DNA of 64,000 nucleotides from Chitinophagales bacterium (lineage in GTDB: Bacteria > Bacteroidota > Bacteroidia > Chitinophagales > JADIYW01), in assembly GCA_019694955.1 (NCBI GenBank), contig JAIBAX010000015.1, forward strand, positions 1-64,000. The letters run 5' to 3'. The notes beneath the pieces were generated by a model. The model saw only the letters and a list, made by a program, of their open reading frames with translations. It did not search any database and was not told the origin of the DNA. The translations under genes were made by a program, and so were the position numbers. Shown here one piece after another: positions 34,720 to 42,393 of this stretch (position 1 is the first letter of the stretch; each line of letters starts with the position of its first letter).

Positions 34720-35901
34720 TTAGCCATTTGTAAGTGGTCTGCGTTTGGCTATCATGCTTCTCAACGTATCAGTATTAGAGATATAGCCGTTTTTTGATTT
34801 GCGTACCAATTCTAATTCAAGGAGTTTTTCTATGTCTCTTTGAATTGTTTTTTCACTTACCTTACCTGAATATTGTTTCGCCAAAGGAATTGTTAAGTCA
34901 GACACCTGTGATGCGGTAAATTCCTTGTTAAATGGGATTTCTAATGCTAGTGTTCTTTGTCTTTTAAATACATCCTCACGACTGAATGCACGTATAGCAT
35001 CAAATTTGTCGTAAATAAGTTTCTGCCATGTATTCAGAAATTGACTTTTTTGAATGATTTCCAGCGTTTGCACCAATCCATCCCTAAATCCAAGTAAAGC
35101 ATACTCAATAAAGGCGGACAAATCCCTGCTTTCTGTAGCTTTTTCAATTTCTAGATAATATGCATTTCGTGTCAAATTGTAATAGTTGGATAATATATGA
35201 GAAGAAATATCAGGATTGCCGCCTCTTAACAAAATATAAAATTCCACTAACCTTCCCGTACGACCGTTCCCATCACCAAACGGATGTATCCATTCGATAT
35301 ATATATGCGTAACAATTGCTTGTACAACGACTTCGGCGAAGGATTGCTCTTTTTGACCATATTTGAACTCATTTCTTAGCCATTCACAAAGCTTTTCTAA
35401 GAGAATAGGGACATCCCTATAGTCAGGACAGCGATAACGACCAACAATAACATCCGAATTGCGTAGATGACCAGGAATGGCAGCGAAATGTTCACCTAAA
35501 TTTTGACCAACCATTTTGTGAAATCGTTTAAGCAATTCAATAGAAATAAAGTGGTCAATATTATCATCGACAACTTCAGATAACAATTGGTTAAAAGCTG
35601 CCAAAATATTTTCCACTTCTATCGCCTGATATTCCTTGCTGGGCGGCAGTTTTTGATGGTTCATTATCTGTATAATCTCGTCATCAGATAATGTATTTCC
35701 TTCAATTGCTGTAGTTGCCTGTGCACCTTTCATCATTGCTACTTGCATCAATTGTTTGTAGTGATGTGGAAGAATTGGCGTGTTGTTTATAGCTTTTACA
35801 TAAGCCTCGCATTGACCCAGTAGTAGTAAGGATTTTACAGATAAATTCCAATGCCTGCGAAATATTAGATGTGGATATTCTCTATGTAATTTTGTAGACA
35901 T
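34720..35901 (-). CDS. Fic-family AMPylator with N-terminal inhibitory helix and C-terminal winged helix
   Basis: A 393-residue Fic protein that would transfer AMP or another nucleotide to a hydroxyl group on a target protein. The catalytic motif HPFGDGNGRTGR spans 206-217 with H206. The inhibitory motif [S/T]xxxE[G/N] is present as T63...E67-G68 in ATTAIEGN, so this is a self-inhibited class II Fic. The last 100 residues (IPFNKEFTASQVSDLTIPLAKQ and following) look like a winged helix. Such proteins are chromosomal or plasmid-borne and of mixed roles, including defence and self-regulation. The leader contains a 12-bp tandem repeat that includes the start codon. Confidence 0.88.
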   Translation of the reverse strand: MSTKLHREYPHLIFRRHWNLSVKSLLLLGQCEAYVKAINNTPILPHHYKQLMQVAMMKGAQATTAIEGNTLSDDEIIQIMNHQKLPPSKEYQAIEVENILAAFNQLLSEVVDDNIDHFISIELLKRFHKMVGQNLGEHFAAIPGHLRNSDVIVGRYRCPDYRDVPILLEKLCEWLRNEFKYGQKEQSFAEVVVQAIVTHIYIEWIHPFGDGNGRTGRLVEFYILLRGGNPDISSHILSNYYNLTRNAYYLEIEKATESRDLSAFIEYALLGFRDGLVQTLEIIQKSQFLNTWQKLIYDKFDAIRAFSREDVFKRQRTLALEIPFNKEFTASQVSDLTIPLAKQYSGKVSEKTIQRDIEKLLELELVRKSKNGYISNTDTLRSMIAKRRPLTNG

Positions 35902-35956
35902 ATTCTAAGACATTTTTATAGACATATTGAAGGACATAATAGAAGACAAATATATG
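35897..35956 (-). repeat. Five 12-bp tandem units in the fic leader, including the start codon
   Basis: GACA occurs at 35897, 35909, 35921, 35933 and 35945, exactly 12 bases apart, mostly as GACATATT or close variants. On the coding strand this gives ATGTC at 12-base intervals; the last is the fic start codon. The frame through the units reads M-S-F-N-M-S-I-K-M-S-stop, with TAG three bases before the start ATG. Confidence 0.85.
35947..35954 (-). promoter_or_regulatory. Candidate -7 box (TATATTTG on minus) of fic
   Basis: Exact TAnnTTTG match overlapping the outermost 12-bp repeat unit, placing the transcript start near 35940 and the whole repeat inside the leader. From here to 36046 nothing else is recognised. 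Confidence 0.4.
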
Positions 35957-36046
35957 ATTTTTTTAAACAATTTTAATATATTGTCATGAATCCTGGAACG
36001 AATAATGTAACAAGGAGAATAACATGTAGATTAAAAATCAAAGGGC

Positions 36047-37429
36047 TTACTTCTCTGCGACCTTTTTCTTCTTCTGCTTCCCAGCTTTTGTATATTTGAT
36101 TAAGGTGAACTGATCGCCGAAAGTGCCGTCTCCTTTTAGGTATTTTCCGGATAGTTTATTTTGTTCAAAGGATAAAATCAATGAACCTTCAGTGCCTTCT
36201 CCTGCCGCTTGCACAGCCATCACCGGATGTCCAAAGTCAGGGAGCGGTTCGGGTCTTCCTCCTACACCACAGGTAGCATAAATTGTACCCAGATTCGCAT
36301 TCTTGCCATTGGTAAACTTCACATATGGCATATCTCCTTTGGAAACATCACCAAATGACTTGCTGACCAACATCTTTTTTGGATTAAAGCTGGTCGATTT
36401 GCCATAATGCCCTTTTATCAGAAAACTGCGTTCATACACATGACTATGCCCACAAACTACGAGATCAACGCCATATTCTTCTAAAACAGGCGCGATTCGC
36501 TTTCTCATTGCTTTCATAAATAATTCCCAAAAGGTATCTGAGTCATGCGAGCCTTTGCTGTAAGGCGGTTGATGAAAATATACTACGGTAAACAATTGCT
36601 GATTGGCAGCGAGGTCTTTTTTGAGCCAGTTTTTCATGCGCATGTTCCCCCAAACGCTATATGACCAACATTCTGAATTGAGCGAAATGAAATGTACTTG
36701 TCCATAATTATAGGAGTAATATTTTTCTGTTTTACTCGCCACGCCGCCGGCTTCTCCCTGTTGATACACGTTTACTAAGCTGTAATATGCACCCAATGAT
36801 TCCTTATTGCCACCATAGTGTAAAAGGCTGAGATAGTCGTGATTTCCGGGAGTAGGCAGGAAGGGGAGGAAACGCATGATGCTATCATAACCATAGTATC
36901 TGTCAAATACTTTATTGCGAAATTCTTCAACTGTACCGGAATGATAAGCGTTGTCGCCCAGCCAAAGCCAAAACGCAGTGGTGTGTGTGCTGTTATAGCG
37001 CTCAAAGGCAATCTTTGCACGCCTTTGTTCTTCTGTACCTTTACCAAAGTCACCCAATGCCCACACACTAAAGTTGGTCAACTGTCCGGTTTTTACAAAA
37101 GTGTTGAAATAATGTAAGCTGTCACCACCGGCAACCAATTGATTATTGATGTAGATGCCATAATAATATGTAGTATTCTCCAATAGGTTGTTGATTTTGA
37201 TATTGAAAACAAAACTATTGGTGATGGTAACATACTGCTTTTCCCATTTCTGCGGTTGTCTTCCAATTTTTATAATAGGCTTAGATATGGTATCTGTCCA
37301 AAAGAGTATGTTGATACTGCTTGTGGTGGGTGATTGTAAATAGGGCCCAAGTGAAATAGCACCTTTTACATTCATATGAAAGTAGCAAATTAGCAGGACG
37401 ATTATAGTTCTTTTGCATTTAATTAGCAT
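36047..37429 (-). CDS. Purple acid phosphatase-like secreted metallophosphoesterase
   Basis: A 460-residue exported enzyme. A signal peptide covers about 1-23. A fibronectin-III-like domain (GPYLQSPTTSSINILFWTD, NLLENTTYYYGIYI) spans about 25-115, as in purple acid phosphatases. The metallophosphatase domain carries WALGDFGKG, LWLGDNAYHSG, PTPGNHDY, VYFHQPPYS and CGHSHVYERS, the ligands of a binuclear metal site. It would release phosphate from organic esters outside the cell. The C-terminus ends in an unusual lysine-rich run (KAGKQKKKKVAEK). No T9SS tail is present, so a periplasmic location is likely. Confidence 0.88.
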   Translation of the reverse strand: MLIKCKRTIIVLLICYFHMNVKGAISLGPYLQSPTTSSINILFWTDTISKPIIKIGRQPQKWEKQYVTITNSFVFNIKINNLLENTTYYYGIYINNQLVAGGDSLHYFNTFVKTGQLTNFSVWALGDFGKGTEEQRRAKIAFERYNSTHTTAFWLWLGDNAYHSGTVEEFRNKVFDRYYGYDSIMRFLPFLPTPGNHDYLSLLHYGGNKESLGAYYSLVNVYQQGEAGGVASKTEKYYSYNYGQVHFISLNSECWSYSVWGNMRMKNWLKKDLAANQQLFTVVYFHQPPYSKGSHDSDTFWELFMKAMRKRIAPVLEEYGVDLVVCGHSHVYERSFLIKGHYGKSTSFNPKKMLVSKSFGDVSKGDMPYVKFTNGKNANLGTIYATCGVGGRPEPLPDFGHPVMAVQAAGEGTEGSLILSFEQNKLSGKYLKGDGTFGDQFTLIKYTKAGKQKKKKVAEK

Positions 37430-37433
37430 GCTG

Positions 37434-37441
37434 CAAATATA
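37434..37441 (-). promoter_or_regulatory. -7 box (TATATTTG on minus) of the acid phosphatase gene
   Basis: Exact TAnnTTTG ending four bases before the ATG at 37429, another candidate leaderless start. Confidence 0.4.
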
Positions 37442-37550
37442 CCTTCAAATTAGCATAGATGTATTGGTATTGATTAAATTTAGCAAATGATTGGTTATTT
37501 AGAATGTTTGTATTTTTTGTTTATTTTTACAGCACATAAAATGTGTGTGC

Positions 37551-38810
37551 ATGAATGAGTCTTCACAAAAAGGGGTTTCCTTATTAATCATAGTTGCCGC
37601 ATTAGGATATTTCGTAGATATATACGATTTGGTTTTATTTAATGTGGTAAAAAAAGAAAGTTTGGAAGCACTAGGTTTTGCTGGAAAGCAGCTTGAATTG
37701 GTGGGGAAGGACTTGTTTAATTGGCAAATGGGAGGGATGCTGTTGGGTGGTATCTTATGGGGTATTCTTGGCGATAAAAAAGGACGCATTACCATCCTAT
37801 TTGGTTCAATTCTGTTGTATTCATTAGCAAATCTAGCAAATGCTTTTGTAACAGATATTGGCATGTATAAAGTTTTACGGTTTTTGGCAGGCTTAGGACT
37901 TGCCGGAGAATTGGGTGCCGGAATAACATTGGTTTCTGAAAGTATGCATAAGGATAAAAGAGGTATTGGAACCATGATTATCGTTACCTTTGGTGCATTA
38001 GGAGCAGTCGTTGCACAACAGGTAGCTACTAAAGGTCAATTTTTAAACAGTTGGTTGCATACAGATTTTGATAAGTGGCAGATTGCCTATATCATCGGAG
38101 GAATATTAGGTTTGCTGTTGTTGGTGCTACGAGTAGGAGCCTTTGAGTCAGGGATGTTTAAGAAAATGCAAGAATCTTCAGTTGCTAAAGGAGATTTAAG
38201 TCTCATCTTTAAAAATGGAAAGACTTTTTTAAAGTACTTGAATTGCATATTAATTGGTTTGCCCATTTGGTGTGTAATTGGCGTTTTAATAAATATGTCG
38301 AATGTTTTTGGCAAGGAAATAGGTACAGATAAAGAAATTCTTGTTGGTACCAGCGTTATGTATGCCTATATAGGTTTGTCCGCAGGAGATTTGTTAAGCG
38401 GATTGATGAGCCAGTTGTTTAAAAGTAGAAAAAAGATTATGTTGGTGTATCAATTGGCATTGATGGTTTTTGTTTTATTGTTTTTGCTTAGAACAAATGT
38501 AACGGCAACTTATTTTTATATGATGTGTTTCCTTTTAGGATTAGGCGCAGGATATTGGGCATTGTTCGTTACCAATGCGGCAGAACAATTTGGCACTAAT
38601 ATTCGGTCAACAGTTGCGAATACGGTGCCTAATTTTGTGCGTGGAGCGGTCATTCCAGTTACAAACTTCTTTATGTATCTTACGGTAAGTAAAGGTATTA
38701 GTTCCATCAGTGCAGCGTTAATTGTTTCGGCCATTTCCTTTACGTTGTCCATTTTTGCCACCTTCTTTACAGAAGAAACATTCGGTAAAGATTTAAATTA
38801 TGTCGAGTAA
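37551..38810 (+). CDS. Major facilitator superfamily transporter
   Basis: A 419-residue inner-membrane protein with about 12 transmembrane helices. The MFS loop signature is visible as GILGDKKGRI between helices 2 and 3, and RFLAGLGLAGELGAGITLVSE resembles the helix 4-5 region of metabolite:H+ symporters. The ATG at 37551 is preferred over a GTG at 37545. Its stop overlaps the PaiB-like start by one base (TAATG), so translation is coupled. The substrate is unknown: organic acids, sugars or polyamines are all possible, and pairing with a PaiB-like protein does not decide it. Confidence 0.85.
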   Translation: MNESSQKGVSLLIIVAALGYFVDIYDLVLFNVVKKESLEALGFAGKQLELVGKDLFNWQMGGMLLGGILWGILGDKKGRITILFGSILLYSLANLANAFVTDIGMYKVLRFLAGLGLAGELGAGITLVSESMHKDKRGIGTMIIVTFGALGAVVAQQVATKGQFLNSWLHTDFDKWQIAYIIGGILGLLLLVLRVGAFESGMFKKMQESSVAKGDLSLIFKNGKTFLKYLNCILIGLPIWCVIGVLINMSNVFGKEIGTDKEILVGTSVMYAYIGLSAGDLLSGLMSQLFKSRKKIMLVYQLALMVFVLLFLLRTNVTATYFYMMCFLLGLGAGYWALFVTNAAEQFGTNIRSTVANTVPNFVRGAVIPVTNFFMYLTVSKGISSISAALIVSAISFTLSIFATFFTEETFGKDLNYVE

Positions 38811-39424
38811 TGTATATTCCAAAGCATTTTAAAATGCAGGATGCTGAAAAAGTTTTTCAGTTTATTGAAAAATATAATTTCGCAATTCTTGTAGGCGTTC
38901 AAGATGGAATTCCAATTGCAACCCACTTACCTTTTGTTATTGAGAGACGTGGTGACGATTGGTATTTAATTGCTCATTTGGCACAACAAAACAACCATGT
39001 CAATTTATTGGATAATCAAATGACAATGGTGGTTTTTAGTGAACCACATGCTTATATTTCACCGCAGTTATATGCTTCGCCTGTCAATGTGCCAACATGG
39101 AATTATATTGCAGTACATGCATATGGTATAGCGCAAGTTTTAACTAGGGATAGCGAAAAACGGAGTGTTTTGGAGAAAACGATTCTTTCCTTTGACGAAA
39201 AATATATGGAACAGTGGCGGACACTCCCCGAGAAATATATGGAAGGTTTGTTAAAAGGAATGCTGGCTTTCGAAATCAAGATAGAACGTATCGATGCCAA
39301 AGAAAAAATCAGCCAGAACAAATCTGATGCTGATAGACAAGCGGTTATGAATAGCCTTCTCCACTCTAATGAAAGCATCCATCGCAATTTGGGTGAATAT
39401 ATGAAGGAGAAATATCAGAAGTAG
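38810..39424 (+). CDS. PaiB-like FMN-binding protein
   Basis: A 204-residue protein of the PaiB family, which has a split-barrel flavin-binding fold and was named as a negative regulator in Bacillus. Family segments visible are MYIPKHFKM at the start, GIPIATHLPFVIE, LIAHLAQQNNH, VVFSEPHAYISPQLY and VPTWNYIAVHAYG. The C-terminal helices (LLKGMLAFEIKIERIDAKEKISQNKS) are typical. It is translationally coupled to the MFS gene. A flavin-dependent enzyme role is at least as likely as transcriptional regulation. Confidence 0.88.
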   Translation: MYIPKHFKMQDAEKVFQFIEKYNFAILVGVQDGIPIATHLPFVIERRGDDWYLIAHLAQQNNHVNLLDNQMTMVVFSEPHAYISPQLYASPVNVPTWNYIAVHAYGIAQVLTRDSEKRSVLEKTILSFDEKYMEQWRTLPEKYMEGLLKGMLAFEIKIERIDAKEKISQNKSDADRQAVMNSLLHSNESIHRNLGEYMKEKYQK

Positions 39425-39445
39425 TAAGTTCTGGTGGAATGCTGT

Positions 39446-41254
39446 TTATTTGCCCGATAAATAACCATTTTGTTTAAGCTCTTCAATGCGCTTTTTTAAC
39501 CACATATCATCAGGAAATCTGGTATTATAGTATTGAATCAAACTATCTAATTTTTCGGGTTGCTTCATATCAATATACCAGTTGATTAAATTATCTGCTG
39601 AGTAATTATAGAAATTCTCTTTTAACATCACTTTATGGAAATAATAATAAGCAGAATCCATCATGCCCATATTTCTATATGCTAGTCCAATATAATTTAT
39701 TGAAGATAAAAAAGTGGAATCTACCGACTCACTTTTTTTGAAATATTCTAGTGCCTTTCTATTGTCCTGCCAATGGAGTTGAGTAATACCCTTTATCGCC
39801 CATGTAGCACCGGCATTTTGATAAACGTTATGAGCCCTGTCGGCGTACTCATCCGCTTTCTTAAAATGTTCTTCCGCAACGGCAGGTTGCGTGTATTCCA
39901 ATTCCAGACCCATATTAACATAGGCAGCGCTGAGGATTCTGTTTGCATTATAAGAATTTTCTAAGTGAGGGATATCACTCAGATAAAGCGTAAATGTATC
40001 TTTCCAATCACCTGTTCTTGAAATAGTAAACCCACAGTAAATAATGATGATGACCAGTAAATATTTGTTGAAAATGCCTTTAATATCTGTTAGCTTGAGC
40101 AAATCCATCAATAATGCCGCTAATGCAATGCAAAATGCCAACGAAGGAATGAAATTATATCTGTCAGCAACGATGCCGGCAACGACATTAAAAAGATTTA
40201 AGGCATAGGCTATTGCGAGACCGAAATACAAGTATGCAAAAAGATACAGTCGATTTTTCTTAAACATGTAAATACAAGCGGCTAAAATTGCCAAAGCAGC
40301 TACAATAATTCCAATGTTTATTGGATGAAAGAGTGGTCGCAATGGCACCATATTATAACCGAAGAAAAAATAATACCCAACAGGCAGGATACAAAATTTT
40401 ACATAGTAAAATAGAGAAATACACGCCATAGAAAGGCGGTTCATCAGTGTATCATGCGCTGCCAATGGATTTTCTCCGGGATCGGTGAGCACAGTCAAGT
40501 ATTCGTTTTGTTCCGGTAGTTTCATTATTTGCACGCGAAGATGGGTGATAATGCCAAATAAACTTAAGTATATAATGGCAAGCAGTATCATTTTTTTTTG
40601 CTCAAACTCGCGGAAAAAAAGTATGGATAGTATCGGAAGAAATAAAAACGAGTATGCATCCAATTTACTCCATAGACCCATTAACATAAAAAGTACAAAC
40701 AACGCAAACCGATAGTATTGTTTTTTATCCCAAGCCAGCATAAATTGTATAGTAGCTATCACCCCAAAGAGCATGCTCAACAAACTGTCTCTACTCTTAA
40801 TATTAGCGACAACACTTACATGATTTGTATGGACAAGAAAGAAAATACATACCATTGTGCTAAACAATAATCCCTTTTTGGTGTCGCTGAAGGGTCGTAG
40901 TATTTGAAGATATTTGAAAATTCTCGTTAATAATAAGCCAAAAATTAATACATTTATCAAGTGCGAAGTACCGGGTTTGATTTCTCCAAAAATCTGTCTT
41001 TCTATCCAAAATGACATCATAGTGATAGGTCGGTAATCTGAACCATCATACCACTTATATAATAGGGAAAGAAAGCCTTTAAAAGTATTGTCTACTTTCG
41101 ATAATGGTACAGTAATATAAGAATCATCTAATCCAAAATTAAACTTGGCCGTCCATCCATAAAGTAATATCGATGCAACCATTAATAGCCATGGGATATA
41201 AATGGTAATATCCTTATTAACAGTTGTTGCACGAGCCTGATGCTTATTTTTCAT
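39446..41254 (-). CDS. TMTC-like membrane glycosyltransferase with TPR domain (second paralogue)
   Basis: A 602-residue polytopic protein with the same plan as the one at 8391-10334. The acidic pair D43-D44 lies in NFGLDDSYI, DYRPI follows about 40 residues later, and NHVSVVANIKSRDSLLS matches the TMTC signature of the paralogue (HTEVVASLKNRDDLLS). About ten transmembrane helices run to residue 420, and TPR-like helices start at about 431. The two paralogues are diverged outside these motifs and lie 29 kb apart, so they probably act on different acceptors or sugars. The gene appears monocistronic. Confidence 0.68.
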   Translation of the reverse strand: MKNKHQARATTVNKDITIYIPWLLMVASILLYGWTAKFNFGLDDSYITVPLSKVDNTFKGFLSLLYKWYDGSDYRPITMMSFWIERQIFGEIKPGTSHLINVLIFGLLLTRIFKYLQILRPFSDTKKGLLFSTMVCIFFLVHTNHVSVVANIKSRDSLLSMLFGVIATIQFMLAWDKKQYYRFALFVLFMLMGLWSKLDAYSFLFLPILSILFFREFEQKKMILLAIIYLSLFGIITHLRVQIMKLPEQNEYLTVLTDPGENPLAAHDTLMNRLSMACISLFYYVKFCILPVGYYFFFGYNMVPLRPLFHPINIGIIVAALAILAACIYMFKKNRLYLFAYLYFGLAIAYALNLFNVVAGIVADRYNFIPSLAFCIALAALLMDLLKLTDIKGIFNKYLLVIIIIYCGFTISRTGDWKDTFTLYLSDIPHLENSYNANRILSAAYVNMGLELEYTQPAVAEEHFKKADEYADRAHNVYQNAGATWAIKGITQLHWQDNRKALEYFKKSESVDSTFLSSINYIGLAYRNMGMMDSAYYYFHKVMLKENFYNYSADNLINWYIDMKQPEKLDSLIQYYNTRFPDDMWLKKRIEELKQNGYLSGK

Positions 41255-41311
41255 TGCAGAAATTCGGAAATAAAAGTATCAATTTATTTTTTAAAATAAA
41301 GAAATATTTCC

Positions 41312-42325
41312 CTAACGCGAAGGTATGATGGCCATCTTTATAATTTCTAGGTAGTTGTGTTTTAGCAATCCCTTTTCATAAAAACCACGCTCTTTAAGCA
41401 TTTTATGCATTTTAATATGATTGTACGAAGGAGCCGCAATCAGGAAATGGTGCTCTAAATGATAGTTTACATGTAATGGAGCAAATAAGATTCGTTCAAA
41501 AAAATTGGCATATGTCGTTCTGGTGTTTCTATAAGGATCAGATTTATCTTCAACAACACTGTGCTCTGCTATTGAACGAACACGAAGAGAAAAATTATAG
41601 GTGGTCAGCAATGCGCCTATCCAAAGTAAATATAACCAGGGTTCTCCAAAGAGATATAAGCTGCCAAATATGATAAGATTAGCTGCAAAGGGTCCTTTTA
41701 AGTAGTGAAATGCATTTTTAACCAATAGCGATAACGGTCGCTCTTCCTTTTTTATTTTAATGATAAGTCCTCCGAGATTATACTTTAAAATGCCAAGATG
41801 CATAGATATTAATCCGATATGCGCCTTTATTCCAGTTGCACCAGATAAATCACGCAAAAATTTTCTTGCCATCGACCAAACTTTAGTAGGGTAACCTTTG
41901 GTCAAAGATAAATCGGGATCATCTTCTGTGCCGGTTGCAATATGGTGTTGTAGGTGATATGGGCGATATTGCTCGACATTGTGAATGATAGGATATGCAC
42001 CTAGCCAATTACCCACAAAATCATTCAATTTTTTGGACTTAAACAAAGCGTAGTGTGAGGTGTCGTGCATGATAATGGCACATCCTAATTGCTTGCCGCC
42101 AATAATAAACAAGGCGACAAGGATAGTAAATATATTCGTCCAAATTCCCGCTAAAGCGAAAGCAAAAATTATCCAAAGCCAATTAGAAATGACTTCCCAC
42201 CAACCTTTTAAATCATTTTTTTCATGTAATTGCCTGATTTCTTCTTTTGTCAGATATTCATGAATAATTTGTTTGTATTTGTTGATTTGAAAATTTTCCG
42301 GTTTGATATGAATTGTTTCGCTCAT
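41312..42325 (-). CDS. Membrane fatty acid desaturase
   Basis: A 337-residue integral membrane di-iron enzyme. The three histidine boxes are HDTSH at 87-91, HLQHH at 124-128 and HLEHH at 289-293, with hydrophobic segments between them. The HxxHH-type boxes are those of acyl-lipid desaturases and related hydroxylases or ketolases. It would introduce a double bond into a membrane acyl chain, for example for cold adaptation, but hydroxylation cannot be excluded. The promoter box lies four bases before the ATG, and the beta-oxidation operon upstream is separated by a terminator, so it is an independent unit. Confidence 0.85.
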   Translation of the reverse strand: MSETIHIKPENFQINKYKQIIHEYLTKEEIRQLHEKNDLKGWWEVISNWLWIIFAFALAGIWTNIFTILVALFIIGGKQLGCAIIMHDTSHYALFKSKKLNDFVGNWLGAYPIIHNVEQYRPYHLQHHIATGTEDDPDLSLTKGYPTKVWSMARKFLRDLSGATGIKAHIGLISMHLGILKYNLGGLIIKIKKEERPLSLLVKNAFHYLKGPFAANLIIFGSLYLFGEPWLYLLWIGALLTTYNFSLRVRSIAEHSVVEDKSDPYRNTRTTYANFFERILFAPLHVNYHLEHHFLIAAPSYNHIKMHKMLKERGFYEKGLLKHNYLEIIKMAIIPSR

Positions 42326-42329
42326 AGAA

Positions 42330-42337
42330 CAAATTTA
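42330..42337 (-). promoter_or_regulatory. -7 box (TAAATTTG on minus) of the desaturase gene
   Basis: Exact TAnnTTTG ending four bases before the ATG at 42325; it lies just after the terminator of the fadI-fadJ operon. Confidence 0.45.
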
Positions 42338-42345
42338 AAATAAAA

Positions 42346-42373
42346 AACGGCTAGATGATAAAGTCTAGCCGTT
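42346..42373 (-). terminator. Intrinsic terminator of the fadI-fadJ operon
   Basis: AACGGCTAGA (42346-42355) and TCTAGCCGTT (42364-42373) form a perfect 10-bp stem with an 8-base loop. On the minus strand it is followed by TTTTTTATTTT, and it lies 20 bases after the fadJ stop. Confidence 0.9.
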
Positions 42374-42393
42374 AAGAATTAAAAATTCTTGGT

